32,131 nt of DNA from Pseudomonadota bacterium (GCA_005777805.1 SXLG01000083.1:1-32131), one strand, 5' to 3'; shown: positions 1-9,003, numbered from the stretch's first letter. The notes: generated from the letters alone by a model not told the origin. Numbers and translations are program-made.

Positions 1-43
1 CCGCGAGTGGCGCGGCACCGAGCGCAGCGGCTAACGTCGAGGG

Positions 44-2761
44 GTGCGTCAGGTGCGCGCCGACAGGACTCGCTGGCGTGGCTTTGGCCGCGTGGTCTCG
101 AGTGCGCTCGTGTTCGCGTCGAGCATAGGCGGGGCGGCACTGGCGAGTACGTCGCCGGACGCCAGCACGGCCCCCGACAGCGGTTCCGATATGGCTGCGC
201 CGGGGGAGACCGCAGAGTTCGCCCGCGGCCCCGTGGCGATCGCCGCCACAGAAGGCGTCACGTCCAAGCGGCCCCGCTGCCAGAACGGTCGCTGCGCCTG
301 CGGTGATCTCATCGAAGGCGAGGTCCGGCTCGAACGTGGGCTGCGCGACTGCGGCCGGGTCGGCCTCGTGCTGGCCTCGGGCGCCCGGCTCGATTGCGCC
401 GGGCACACGCTGCGTGGACGCGGACCCTACGAGTCGGGCGTGGGCGTTCTCCTCGACCGTGCCATCGGTGCCACCGTGCGCGGGTGCCATATCGAGGGTT
501 TCCGGCGCGCGGTACGGCTCCGCGGCGGCCGCGACAACCGCGTGATGGACAACGAACTCACGGGGAACGTCTACGGTGTCGAGGTGGCCGGGGCGACGCG
601 GGCGGGGACCACGAGTCATCACGAGATTGCCGGCAACACCATCCGTGACTCGATCATGGATGGGATCCATCTCGGTACCGGCACGAGCGACACGATCGCC
701 CGTGACAATCGCGTCGAAGCGAGTGGGCAGGAGGGAATCTACCTGCTCTGGTGCCAGCGCTGTGTCGTCGAGCGCAACGATGTCCGCAGTGATGCCGGGC
801 CCGGGATCTACGTGAAACATTCGAGTGATGGGCGGATCCTCGACAACCGGGTCGAAGCCGGCTTCGTACAGGTGCGCGGCGACTCCGCCCGCAACGTCTT
901 TGCCGGCAACGTTCTGGTCGGGGCGTCGTTTGTCTTCGAGGGCTACCGTGGCCGCGGGCCCGGTCGCGACGCCGGCTGGACCGTCGTGCCGCGCGACAAC
1001 GAGGTGGTGGGCGGAGCCGTTCTCGGGCGCAAGATCTGCTTGCGCTTCAACGGCGCCAGCGGAACCCGCGTCAACGCTGTGCAGTTGCGTGACTGCCGGC
1101 CCTTTGCCGCGCGCCGCTTCGGTGCTTACCGCGCCGAGCGCAACACCGTCGATGCCGACCTCATCCGCGGCGGCGATCACGACGCCGACGGCGTGCCCGA
1201 CGCGCGTGACGCTTGCACCGACGCCGATGGCGATGGCGCCGCCGACCCGGCGTTCCCCGAGAGTTCGTGCCCGCTGGACACGTGCCCCATGATCTTTGAT
1301 GCGACGCTCGCCGACAGCGACGGCGACGGCGTGGGCGACGCGTGCGATCTCTGTGCCCTGGAGTTCGACCCGAGCCAGCGCGACCGGGATGCCGACGGGC
1401 TCGGTGACGCTTGTGATCCCTGCCTCGACGTCGACGGTGATGGGCGGGGCGAGGGGGCGGGTGGCTGTCCGGTGGATGCGTGCCCCGATCTGACGGGCGC
1501 TCCGGCCGACGACACCGACACCGATGGCGATGGGCGTGGCGATGCCTGCGACCCCTGTCCGGCCGATCCGCGCGACCGCTGGGCCGGAGACACGATCTGC
1601 GCCAAGACCCCCGGCTTGGCCGGTGCCCTCGCCCCGGCCGCAGCCGGTCTCGATTTCTTCACGCGACCGGTGACGGTGCAGGAAGGGCTTGGCCCGCTCT
1701 TCAATGCCGAGACCTGCGTCGCCTGCCACGACCAACCCGTCATCGGAGGCTCGGGGCGGCGCAGTCTGAGCCTCTTCGGCATGCAGCGGGCGGGAATATT
1801 CGATCCCCTGCGCGCGGCCGGTGGGCCTGTGCTGCAGCATCAGGGGATCCAGACGGCTGATTGTGCCGCCGTACCCGAAGAGGTGCCCGACGGGGCCATG
1901 GTCCGCCTGCGTGCCAGTCCGCCGCTCTTCGGGCTCGGTCGGATCGATGCTCTGCCGGCAGCGGACATTCTCGCGCACGAGGACGCCCGGGACGTCGACG
2001 GCGACGGCATCTCGGGTCGTGCGGCACGGGTCGGTGGCGGTGTTGGCCGATTCGGCTGGAAGGCGAGAGCCGCGACGCTCGAAGAATTTATCGGGATCGC
2101 GCTGGCCGAAGAGGTCGGCGTGACGAGCCCGGCCCATCCCGAGGAGGCCGCTCTCTCGCCGCGGGCCCCGGAGTGCGATCCGGCGGCGGACCCCGAGGAC
2201 GACGGCACCCGGCTCGCAGCGTTGGTGGCCTACGTGGCGGCGCTGCCGTCGCCGGGTATGGCGGCGCCGGTGGGCGCGCCGTCCACCGCGAGCGGCGTCC
2301 CGGCTCGCACTGCGGCAGACAACAACAAGAAGAAGATGACATCCTCGCCACAGGGGGCGGCGGGCGTGACGTCCGCGAGCTGCGGCCCGGCCGCAGACGC
2401 TGCCTGCGCCGCCGGGGAGCAGCTCTTCACACAGCTCGGCTGCGCGACCTGTCATGTGCCCGTGCTCGGCAAACCTGGAACAGACGAGGCCGTCACTCTC
2501 TACTCCGACCTGCTGCTGCACGAGATGGGCGAGGGCCTCGCCGATGGCATCGTCGAGGGGGATGCGTCGGGTGCGGAATTCAGGACGCCGCCTCTCTGGG
2601 GAGTCGCGCTGCGGCCGAGTTGGTTGCACGACGGTCGCGCCGCGTCGATCGACGCCGCGATTGCCGCGCACGGCGGAGAGGGCGCCTTGGCCCGTGATCG
2701 CTGGCTTGCCCTTCCGGCCGGTAAGCGCGAGCAGCTCACGAACTGGCTGCGGGGCCTCTGA
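44..2761 (+). CDS. Secreted beta-helix / thrombospondin-3 / di-haem oxidoreductase fusion
   Basis: Predicted exported 905-residue protein with three parts. Residues 1-35 form a Sec-type signal ending ALAS. Residues about 75-370 look like a NosD-type right-handed parallel beta-helix, with repeated short GN/DN turns and surface cysteines. Residues about 376-530 are Asp-rich DxDxDGxxD repeats typical of calcium-binding thrombospondin type 3 repeats. Residues about 540-905 match the DUF1111/di-haem oxidoreductase family: haem motifs CVACH (558-562) and CATCH (800-804), the family block DVDGDGISGR near 650, and a GRFGWK segment just after it. The family is related to di-haem peroxidases, but its substrate is not established. 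The start is GTG at 44, because an in-frame TAA lies at 32-34; the ribosome site is weak. The beta-helix probably mediates surface or glycan binding (inference). The domain calls are firm; the activity is not. Confidence 0.85.
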   Translation: MRQVRADRTRWRGFGRVVSSALVFASSIGGAALASTSPDASTAPDSGSDMAAPGETAEFARGPVAIAATEGVTSKRPRCQNGRCACGDLIEGEVRLERGLRDCGRVGLVLASGARLDCAGHTLRGRGPYESGVGVLLDRAIGATVRGCHIEGFRRAVRLRGGRDNRVMDNELTGNVYGVEVAGATRAGTTSHHEIAGNTIRDSIMDGIHLGTGTSDTIARDNRVEASGQEGIYLLWCQRCVVERNDVRSDAGPGIYVKHSSDGRILDNRVEAGFVQVRGDSARNVFAGNVLVGASFVFEGYRGRGPGRDAGWTVVPRDNEVVGGAVLGRKICLRFNGASGTRVNAVQLRDCRPFAARRFGAYRAERNTVDADLIRGGDHDADGVPDARDACTDADGDGAADPAFPESSCPLDTCPMIFDATLADSDGDGVGDACDLCALEFDPSQRDRDADGLGDACDPCLDVDGDGRGEGAGGCPVDACPDLTGAPADDTDTDGDGRGDACDPCPADPRDRWAGDTICAKTPGLAGALAPAAAGLDFFTRPVTVQEGLGPLFNAETCVACHDQPVIGGSGRRSLSLFGMQRAGIFDPLRAAGGPVLQHQGIQTADCAAVPEEVPDGAMVRLRASPPLFGLGRIDALPAADILAHEDARDVDGDGISGRAARVGGGVGRFGWKARAATLEEFIGIALAEEVGVTSPAHPEEAALSPRAPECDPAADPEDDGTRLAALVAYVAALPSPGMAAPVGAPSTASGVPARTAADNNKKKMTSSPQGAAGVTSASCGPAADAACAAGEQLFTQLGCATCHVPVLGKPGTDEAVTLYSDLLLHEMGEGLADGIVEGDASGAEFRTPPLWGVALRPSWLHDGRAASIDAAIAAHGGEGALARDRWLALPAGKREQLTNWLRGL

Positions 2762-2937
2762 GCCAGCGGTGCGGATAGCTCGCGCCGCATCATCGACGTG
2801 CGCTGTGGCGACTCCTCGGCTCGGACCGCAAGCGCGGGCTTGAGGCAAGGGCGAGTCCGGGCGCCACCCGGGCGCGGGCCTGCGGGTGCTGGGGGCGCCA
2901 GCGAGACCTGGTTCCCTCGGTCGGTGCCCGTAGCATC

Positions 2938-2970
2938 AAAAAAGGGGCGCGGCCCGAAGGCCGCGCCCCT
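2938..2970 (-). terminator. Rho-independent terminator of the 3009-4016 gene
   Basis: Read on the minus strand, a perfect 12-bp GC-rich stem (AGGGGCGCGGCC and its complement) is closed by a TTCG tetraloop and followed directly by a run of T. The loop is the extra-stable C(UUCG)G type. It lies about 40 bases past the stop codon of the minus-strand outer-membrane-type gene. It ends that transcript and also separates it from the convergent di-haem gene. Confidence 0.9.
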
Positions 2971-2973
2971 CTC

Positions 2974-2993
2974 GAATCGCCACGGGGCGATTC
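2974..2993 (-). other. Small hairpin between stop codon and terminator
   Basis: Perfect 8-bp inverted repeat GAATCGCC/GGCGATTC with a four-base loop, located in the 3' untranslated stretch between the stop of the minus-strand gene and its terminator. It could stabilise the mRNA 3' end. Function is not shown. Confidence 0.4.
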
Positions 2994-3008
2994 CAAACGG
3001 AGATCTGT

Positions 3009-4016
3009 TCAGTACTCCCAGGCGATGCCGAGCGTGCCGACCGGGTAGACGTCACCGAGGTCGTTGTACGCCTTGAGGTTGTCGCCGAACACGTAGACGT
3101 CGAGGCCGGCGGCGGCGCTGACGGTACCGAAGTCCGACGGGATGAAGCTCAGGGGCACGCTCGCGCCCAAGCCGAAGCTGAAGTAGCCGAACGTATCGCT
3201 GCCGAGTTCCGAATCATCGGGCCCGCAATCGGAGCAGGAGTAGTAGTCGTCCAGCGAGAGGCCGAGCGTCAGGGGCAGGGCGAGAGTGATCGGGTAGTCG
3301 CTCTCCGCCATCAGCGTGTAGGCGGGTTCGGCGGCGAGGTCGAGCGCGATGCCTTCGTTGGTGCCGAGCGCGGAGTTGTTGGTCTCGAAGCCGAACACAG
3401 CCGACGGGTTCAGGGTCACGCCGCCCAGCTCGAGCACTTCGCTGTCGTCCCACGAAACTCCAGCCGTGATCTCCTGGATGGTTGCGAAGGCACCGTTGGG
3501 GCTGGTGTAGGCGAAGTAGGTCACGTCGGTTGCGAGCCCATAGGGCCAGCCGACGGTCAGCGACGGGAAGACGTCAACCTCGTAGAGGTTTGATGCGCCT
3601 GCACCATCGTTGAGGGTCTTGCGCCCGTGAATCGCCGACCACACACCGAGGCCGACGCCCACACTGCGAACCGCGCCCTCGCCCTCATAGAGGTCGATGC
3701 CGATGTCGGCGTAGGGCTCGAAGATCTGGAAGCCGCCGTGCTCCTGGAGGATGCCGCGGAACAGGTAGGCCGTCGTCACGTCGATGCCGGCATCGAGCGA
3801 GATGCTGCCGTTGTTGCCGCAGGGTCCGTCCTCGGGACAGGGCTGACCGGTGGTCGTCGGTGTATGCGGGACACCGAGAGTATCGGACGGTGCCACATCC
3901 ACCGGCGCTGCCGGCTCGACCGCCCATGCCTGAGACGCCGACGCAGCCAGCAGGGCGGTGCCCATCGCGACTGCGATCCGACGAGTCTGTCCTCGCCACG
4001 TGTGCATAATCTCCAT
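3009..4016 (-). CDS. Exported beta-barrel-type protein (Gcw_chp/TorF-like)
   Basis: Predicted 335-residue exported protein. The Sec signal is MEIMHTW...SQAWA with cleavage after about residue 32. A Pro/Thr-rich linker with a CPEDGPC pair follows. The remainder is short alternating amphipathic strands rich in Gly, Asp and aromatics, ending in WEY, as in outer-membrane beta-barrels. The segment SISLDAGIDVTTAYLFRG resembles the start of the 'Gcw_chp/TorF' family of proteobacterial outer-membrane proteins, a family of unknown function; this match is from memory. A second Cys pair (CSDC) sits in a likely external loop. The start at 4016 is chosen because a strong GGAGG lies eight bases upstream and it places the signal peptide at the N-terminus; a longer frame begins at 4118. 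The gene is followed by a clear terminator and preceded by 161 bases without obvious features. Confidence 0.75.
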   Translation of the reverse strand: MEIMHTWRGQTRRIAVAMGTALLAASASQAWAVEPAAPVDVAPSDTLGVPHTPTTTGQPCPEDGPCGNNGSISLDAGIDVTTAYLFRGILQEHGGFQIFEPYADIGIDLYEGEGAVRSVGVGLGVWSAIHGRKTLNDGAGASNLYEVDVFPSLTVGWPYGLATDVTYFAYTSPNGAFATIQEITAGVSWDDSEVLELGGVTLNPSAVFGFETNNSALGTNEGIALDLAAEPAYTLMAESDYPITLALPLTLGLSLDDYYSCSDCGPDDSELGSDTFGYFSFGLGASVPLSFIPSDFGTVSAAAGLDVYVFGDNLKAYNDLGDVYPVGTLGIAWEY

Positions 4017-4024
4017 ACTCCCCC

Positions 4025-4029
4025 CCTCC
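4025..4029 (-). promoter_or_regulatory. Ribosome binding site fixing the start at 4016
   Basis: On the minus strand, GGAGG followed by four further G residues lies eight bases before ATG 4016. It is the strongest Shine-Dalgarno in this part of the window. It argues against the 34-residue longer open frame, which would put the signal peptide internally. Confidence 0.75.
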
Positions 4030-4177
4030 ACGTCAGGGCAGGCCAGCCACACCACGCCACTCGCCGCGCGGCGCCACCCCAGAGCGTCCTCGATAGCGCG
4101 ATCCGGCGCGGGAGGCAACGCTTCGCCCCCGCTTTGGCCCTCGTTACGCGGCGACTCGCCAAGCCGCCGCCACAGCC

Positions 4178-5308
4178 CTAGGCCGGAAGAGACGCGGCGG
4201 GCGTGGCGCGCGAGAGCTGCTGCCGCAGCTCGGCAACGACCGCGGCCGGGGTGGGGTTGCGCAGCACTACGTCGCCCGTCCCCCGCGGCAGATAGGGCTC
4301 GGAGGAGGGGCAGCGGACGATGGCCACGATCCGGGCCCCAGCCCCGACCGCGAGGTGGAGCGGGCCCGAATCGGTCGTCGCCACGACCCGGGCCAGAGCG
4401 AAGAGCGCGGCCAGCCGGCCGATCGAACCAGGCGGGAGGAGGGCCAGATGGGCCGGCGCGAGCGCTGGGGCCATCTCCCCCGCCAGGTGCCGTTCCTCTG
4501 GTCCGAGTGCGACCAGCACCCGCATGCCGTCGGTGGCGAGCGTGGTCAGCGCTTCACGCCAGGCCGGGATCGGCCACCGCTTGTCGAGATGGCCACCGAC
4601 GAACGCCACCACGAAAGGGCGGACCTGACCACCCGGTTCGAGCCATCCGAGTTCGCCCAAGACTTCACGGGCGCTGGCCTCGTCCTCGGGACGCAGGGCG
4701 AAGATCGGCCGTTCGGCGGCGTGGCCCCCCAGACGGCGGACCAGTTCGGGGACCCAGTCGTAGACGTGCCGGACCGCGATCGAACCGAGCGGTGCATCCA
4801 AGAAGCGCCGGTTGCGCCCCTCCTGGCCCGTGCGGTGGCGGGCCCCGGAGAGGGCGCACCAGAGCCCACCCGAGAACGAGCCCATTCCGGCCTCGACGGC
4901 GACGTCGTAGTGTTCGCGCCGCACCTTCCCGATCAGGGCGAGGACACCCCATGGGCGCAGGATGAAGCGGCGCGACACGGGGTACACCCGACCGACGCCG
5001 GGCAGACGCCAAAAGACGTCGGCGGTGGAGTCGGTGGCGAGGACGTCGATCTGCGCTCCAGGCCAGATCGTCGCGACTCCAGCAACGATCGGGGTCGCGA
5101 GCAGTGCGTTGCCCAAGCGGTCATTGGGCCGGACCACGAGAACCCGGCGTACTTGAGACCCTGCCGGCAGGGGGCGCGACGCGGGCTTTGGGATGAGGCT
5201 GTCCAGCAGCCGTTCGATCCAGCGCCGCGAGAGGCGTCCGGCGCGACGGCCGAGACGCTGGAGCAGCGGGTGATGGCGCACTCGCCTGCGTTCGGTTCCG
5301 CGGGGCAT
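4178..5308 (-). CDS. Glycosyltransferase family 9 (LPS heptosyltransferase-like)
   Basis: Predicted cytoplasmic, membrane-associated glycosyltransferase with the two-Rossmann GT-B fold of ADP-heptose:LPS heptosyltransferases (GT9). It is 376 residues with this start, normal for the family. Visible motifs are RPNDRLGNALLATP (60-73, acceptor-domain nucleotide-like loop), GGHLDKRWP (238-246, the GT9 donor-domain motif) and TTDSGPLHLA (311-320, the D-S-G-x-x-H donor-binding motif). The basic, Arg-rich first 40 residues probably lie against the inner membrane. The start is uncertain. ATG 5308 has GAGG nine bases upstream. Alternatives at 5350 and 5428 have weak or no sites, and 5428 would overlap the start codon of the divergent amidohydrolase. 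No waa or other LPS core genes are alongside, so the acceptor is unknown. Confidence 0.85.
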   Translation of the reverse strand: MPRGTERRRVRHHPLLQRLGRRAGRLSRRWIERLLDSLIPKPASRPLPAGSQVRRVLVVRPNDRLGNALLATPIVAGVATIWPGAQIDVLATDSTADVFWRLPGVGRVYPVSRRFILRPWGVLALIGKVRREHYDVAVEAGMGSFSGGLWCALSGARHRTGQEGRNRRFLDAPLGSIAVRHVYDWVPELVRRLGGHAAERPIFALRPEDEASAREVLGELGWLEPGGQVRPFVVAFVGGHLDKRWPIPAWREALTTLATDGMRVLVALGPEERHLAGEMAPALAPAHLALLPPGSIGRLAALFALARVVATTDSGPLHLAVGAGARIVAIVRCPSSEPYLPRGTGDVVLRNPTPAAVVAELRQQLSRATPAASLPA

Positions 5309-5426
5309 CTTCGGCAACCTCGAGCGCCGCTCGGTAGCACCCCAGGCCATTCGCACCAGGAGCCTTTCGATGCGAAGTGGATCGGAGAGACTCGTCGCGC
5401 GTAGCCTCACCCCCGGAGGGATTCTC

Positions 5427-6644
5427 ATGCCATACGTCAGCGGACGCAGCGTTCACGATGCCGACGCCCACATCATGGAGCCACCGACCTGGCTGCGCGA
5501 GCACGCCGATCCGGCCATCCGCGATCGTCTCGAGATGCCGACGCTCGCCGCGGGCAATGAACTCCGCCAGACCGGGGATCCCGCCGAACAGTTGCGCGAC
5601 CTGGACGCGGCATTCGCACGCATGCGCGAGAAGCACGCCTCTGCGGAGTGGCGGGCGCGCGATGCCGAGGAGATCATGCTGCGCAAGAACTTCGCCGCGA
5701 CGGGCTCGTTCGTGGCCAGTGATCGAGGGCGCGCGCTCGACCTGCTCGGCTTCGAGAGTCAGCTCGTCTTCAACACTTTCCACAATCGCCGACTGCGTGA
5801 CTGGGAACACCGAGGTGATCCCGAGCTGGCCTACGGCGCGGCTCGCGCGCACAACCGCGGCATGCTCGAATTCTGTTCGGTGGACCGGCGTCTGCTGGCG
5901 ACCTGCTACGTGCCGCTGGTTGATTTCGAGCGCGCGGCGTCGATGGCCGACGAGGTGATTCGCGCCGGCGCCGCGGCCCTGCTGGTCGCTTCGAGCTGTC
6001 CGCCCGGCCATTCCTCGAGCCATCGCGGACTCGACCCCGTGTGGGCGCGGTCCGAGGAAGCGGGACTGCCGATCGTCTTCCATGTCGGCGGCACGGGCGA
6101 TCTCATCGATAAGAACTATTTCAACAATGGTCTGCCCGTGCCCCACGATTTCCATGGCGGCGACGAAAATTTCCGTTCGGTGGACTACATGGGCATCCCG
6201 CGCCCGCCCGAGCAGACGCTGGCGACCATGATCTTCGATGGCGTGCTGGAGCGTTTCCCGCGCCTCATGATCGGCGTGATCGAGCAGGGTGCGATCTGGC
6301 TGCCCTCGTGGATGCGCCAGATGGAATCGGCATTCGACGCCTTCGCACGTCACGAGGAACGTCTGCGCGCGCTCTCGCTGCGTCCGAGCGAATACGTGCG
6401 GCGACAGGTGCGGGCCACGCCCTATCCGACCGAGGATGTCGGCTGGATCGTGCGCCAGGCCGGGCCCGAGGTCGTGCTCTTCAGCTCGGACTACCCGCAC
6501 GTCGAGGGCGGCCGCCGGCCGGTCGAACGCTTCGAGGCTTCGCTCGGCGATCTGGGAGAGGACGTCCGACGGCGCTTCTATCGCGACAACTTCCTCGAAC
6601 TCATGGGGACGGCGGCCGCGCGTCTGCCCGCCCAGACGGCATAG
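5427..6644 (+). CDS. Amidohydrolase family 2 metal-dependent hydrolase/decarboxylase
   Basis: A 405-residue TIM-barrel protein of the amidohydrolase-2 (PF04909) type, the family of ACMS decarboxylase and related hydrolases and decarboxylases. The N-terminal metal motif is modified to DADAH (11-15) followed by EP, common in the subgroup annotated only as 'amidohydrolase'. Further candidate metal or catalytic residues are H219 (FHVGG), E286 (GVIEQGAIW) and D355/H358 (SSDYPH). No signal peptide, so cytoplasmic. The start ATG 5427 has GGAGGG six bases upstream; an upstream in-frame start at 5370 would add an unconserved 19 residues. The gene is divergent from the GT9 gene. The substrate cannot be told from sequence; the acyl-CoA genes elsewhere in the window offer only weak context. 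Confidence 0.85.
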   Translation: MPYVSGRSVHDADAHIMEPPTWLREHADPAIRDRLEMPTLAAGNELRQTGDPAEQLRDLDAAFARMREKHASAEWRARDAEEIMLRKNFAATGSFVASDRGRALDLLGFESQLVFNTFHNRRLRDWEHRGDPELAYGAARAHNRGMLEFCSVDRRLLATCYVPLVDFERAASMADEVIRAGAAALLVASSCPPGHSSSHRGLDPVWARSEEAGLPIVFHVGGTGDLIDKNYFNNGLPVPHDFHGGDENFRSVDYMGIPRPPEQTLATMIFDGVLERFPRLMIGVIEQGAIWLPSWMRQMESAFDAFARHEERLRALSLRPSEYVRRQVRATPYPTEDVGWIVRQAGPEVVLFSSDYPHVEGGRRPVERFEASLGDLGEDVRRRFYRDNFLELMGTAAARLPAQTA

Positions 6645-6882
6645 CGCCGCATCTCGTTCGCTTGCGCGGCGATGCCCCCACCGTCCGTGCCGTGCCTGCC
6701 GCCGAAGCGGGCAAAGCGCTCCATCTGGCGCGTATGCGCTGCGCGGGAGAGTATGGAGCCGGGCCCCGGGGCGGAGCGGGGCGTGCGACTCCCGCTGGCG
6801 CCACGAGCGCCCGGCCGGGGAACGCTGCGGTGCACAAAGCGACTGGCCTGCGGTCGTGCGGCCTCGCTATGCTCGGGCGCAA

Positions 6883-8907
6883 ATGTCGTGGTCGGATCGT
6901 GGGCGGGTTTCGGGCGCGGCGCTGGCCGTTGTTTTTGGATTGATTGCCACGGTGCTGGTACGCCAGGCAGACGCTCAGTCCGCGGGAGCGGCTTCGCTGG
7001 CGAGTCTGGGTGTCGCGGGCGGGCAGGGCAACGGTCCTGCGGGCGCGCCGTCACTCTCCGATGATGGGCGCTTCGTCGCTTTCCACAGCCATGCCGACGA
7101 CCTCGTGCCCGACGATACCGAAGGCACGGTGGACGTGTTCGTGCGCGACCGTCTGGCGCAGATCACCGAGCGCATCAGCGTGAATTCGCTCGGCGAGGAG
7201 GCCAGTGGCGCCAGCGTGCGGCCGGCACTTTCAGGTGACAGCCGCTGGGTTGCCTTCGAGAGCGAAGCCGGTGATCTCGTGCCGGGCGATGGCAACGGGC
7301 TCTCTGACATTTTCCTGCACGACAGGCTGACCCGCACGACGAGTCGCATCTCGGTCGGGCCGGGCGGTAGCGATGCCGATGGCGCGAGCCGCATGGCCGC
7401 GATCTCGACCGATGGCCGCTACCTTGCCTTCGAGAGCGAGGCCACCAACCTGGTCGAGGGCGACGGCAACGGACTGAGCGATGTCTTCGTCTTCGACCGA
7501 CAGATCGGGGCGATGACCCGCGCCAGCGTCAATGCCACAGGCGGCGACGGCCAGGGCTTCAGCGTCGCGCCCGCACTGAGCGGCGACGGCCGCTGGCTCG
7601 CCTTTGTGAGCGATGCCCCGGACATCGACCCGGCGGCCGGCTATCTTCCTCCCTGGCGCCCGAACGGCGAGAGGCAGGTCTTCCTGCGCGACCTTATTCT
7701 GGGCCAGACGCAGATGATCTCTCGTGCCTGGTCCGGCGACTGGCCGAGGGGGAAGAGCGTCGCCCCCTCGATCGACGACCGGGGCGAGCGTGTCGCCTTC
7801 GCCAGCTATGACCGCCTGCTGGAGAACGAGAGGTCGCGGCCGTGGTCGACGCCGCGGGTGATGCTCTGGGAGCGGACGACCGGAGCGTTGCGCGAGGTCT
7901 CCGCACCCGATCCGTGGTGGGTGTGTCAGCTCATGGTTCCTCAGGAGCCGTGGCTCTGTCCGGGCATGGACATGAACCCCGCGCTCTCGGGCGATGGTCG
8001 CTGGGTCGCCTACCAGACGACCTCGAACGGTCTCCTGCCCGGAGACCCTGCCACGGCGACCTGGGATGAATTCTGGGCGGTGCACACCAACCTCACGGGA
8101 GGGCCGGTTCGTTATCAGCTCTTCCTCGAGAACCTCGACACCGGCCGCCGCCGTCGCGTCAGTGTCAATTCGGCGAGCGCGCCCGCTACAGCCTGCAGTT
8201 CCGTGGCGGCCGTCTCCGACGACGGCGGAGTGGTGGCGTGGCGCAGTGCCGCTGCCGACCTCGTGTGGGGTGACCTCAACGGCACACACGACGTCGTCGT
8301 CTCGGAGTGGGCCTGCGGCGAAGCCACCGGGACCTTGGGTACCGGTATGCCGCTCGGCTGCGAGGTGCCCGTCAAGTGCCCGGCTGCGCCGAGCACGGGT
8401 TGCGCGACCGCGCGCACGGGCGTGCTGCGCTTGCGCCGTCCGGGCCTCGACGATCCGCGCCCCGGCGAGCAGAGTCTCGCTCTGCTCTGGGCGAAGGCGG
8501 GCGGCCTCCCCGCGGCGAGCTTCGGCGACCCCACGCGCACGGGCGGCGGCTATGATCTTTGTCTCTACGCAGGCCCCACGCCGCGCCTGGTCGCGGAGGT
8601 CGCGATTCCGGGCGGCGCCGGCTGGCAGGCGACGAGCGACGGCTTCGTGCGGCGCGGCGGGAGCGGTGCGGTGTCGCGGATGTCGGTCGCCGCGCGACGC
8701 GAACGCTCGCGGATTTCGCTGCGGGGCGAGGGCGCGGGACTCGATCTGCCCTACTTGCCGCTCGATGAGCGCGCGTCGCTGGAACTTCGACTCGAGGTGC
8801 GTGACAGCGCCGACTGCTTTGCGGCCACCATCCCCGCCAGGGCGATTCTCGAGGATGAAGCGGGCTTGGGCGAACGCCTGGGCCGCTTCTCGGCGCGGTT
8901 GCCCTGA
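6883..8907 (+). CDS. Secreted seven-repeat PD40/TolB-like propeller with Cys-bearing C-terminal domain
   Basis: Predicted 674-residue exported protein. Sec signal 1-31 (ends ADAQ). Residues about 45-495 contain seven repeats of the type PALSGDGRWVAFES...DLVPGDGNGLSDVFVRDR...RISVN, the PD40 beta-propeller of TolB-like proteins; repeats 4-6 carry longer insertions. Residues about 495-674 form a separate domain. It begins with a Cys cluster (GCEVPVKC...GC), followed by a stretch with ALLWAK, FGDPTRTGG and YDLCLYAG. I recall this domain as common at the C-terminus of secreted proteins in Binatota and other uncultured deltaproteobacterial genomes; its function is unknown. Start ATG 6883 is chosen for its signal peptide. 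The frame is open far upstream and the ribosome site is weak, so the start is moderate. Likely a periplasmic or extracellular binding scaffold. Confidence 0.8.
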   Translation: MSWSDRGRVSGAALAVVFGLIATVLVRQADAQSAGAASLASLGVAGGQGNGPAGAPSLSDDGRFVAFHSHADDLVPDDTEGTVDVFVRDRLAQITERISVNSLGEEASGASVRPALSGDSRWVAFESEAGDLVPGDGNGLSDIFLHDRLTRTTSRISVGPGGSDADGASRMAAISTDGRYLAFESEATNLVEGDGNGLSDVFVFDRQIGAMTRASVNATGGDGQGFSVAPALSGDGRWLAFVSDAPDIDPAAGYLPPWRPNGERQVFLRDLILGQTQMISRAWSGDWPRGKSVAPSIDDRGERVAFASYDRLLENERSRPWSTPRVMLWERTTGALREVSAPDPWWVCQLMVPQEPWLCPGMDMNPALSGDGRWVAYQTTSNGLLPGDPATATWDEFWAVHTNLTGGPVRYQLFLENLDTGRRRRVSVNSASAPATACSSVAAVSDDGGVVAWRSAAADLVWGDLNGTHDVVVSEWACGEATGTLGTGMPLGCEVPVKCPAAPSTGCATARTGVLRLRRPGLDDPRPGEQSLALLWAKAGGLPAASFGDPTRTGGGYDLCLYAGPTPRLVAEVAIPGGAGWQATSDGFVRRGGSGAVSRMSVAARRERSRISLRGEGAGLDLPYLPLDERASLELRLEVRDSADCFAATIPARAILEDEAGLGERLGRFSARLP

Positions 8908-9003
8908 GCGATGTTCTGTCCGGTACTCGCGCCACTGGAAGGGCGTCGCGGATAGAAAGAACGGCTCTTCTCGGAGGTCCTGTCAGCTCTGGGTTGCCGT
9001 CCC

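Noticed and set aside
2762-2930. Possible tRNA or small RNA after the di-haem gene
   Set aside because: The stretch is GC-rich, with inverted-repeat fragments, but no cloverleaf, T-loop GTTCGA or CCA end could be found.
6289-6882. Upstream extension of the propeller gene
   Set aside because: The frame overlaps the amidohydrolase in another phase, has no homology, and would bury the signal peptide that starts at 6883.
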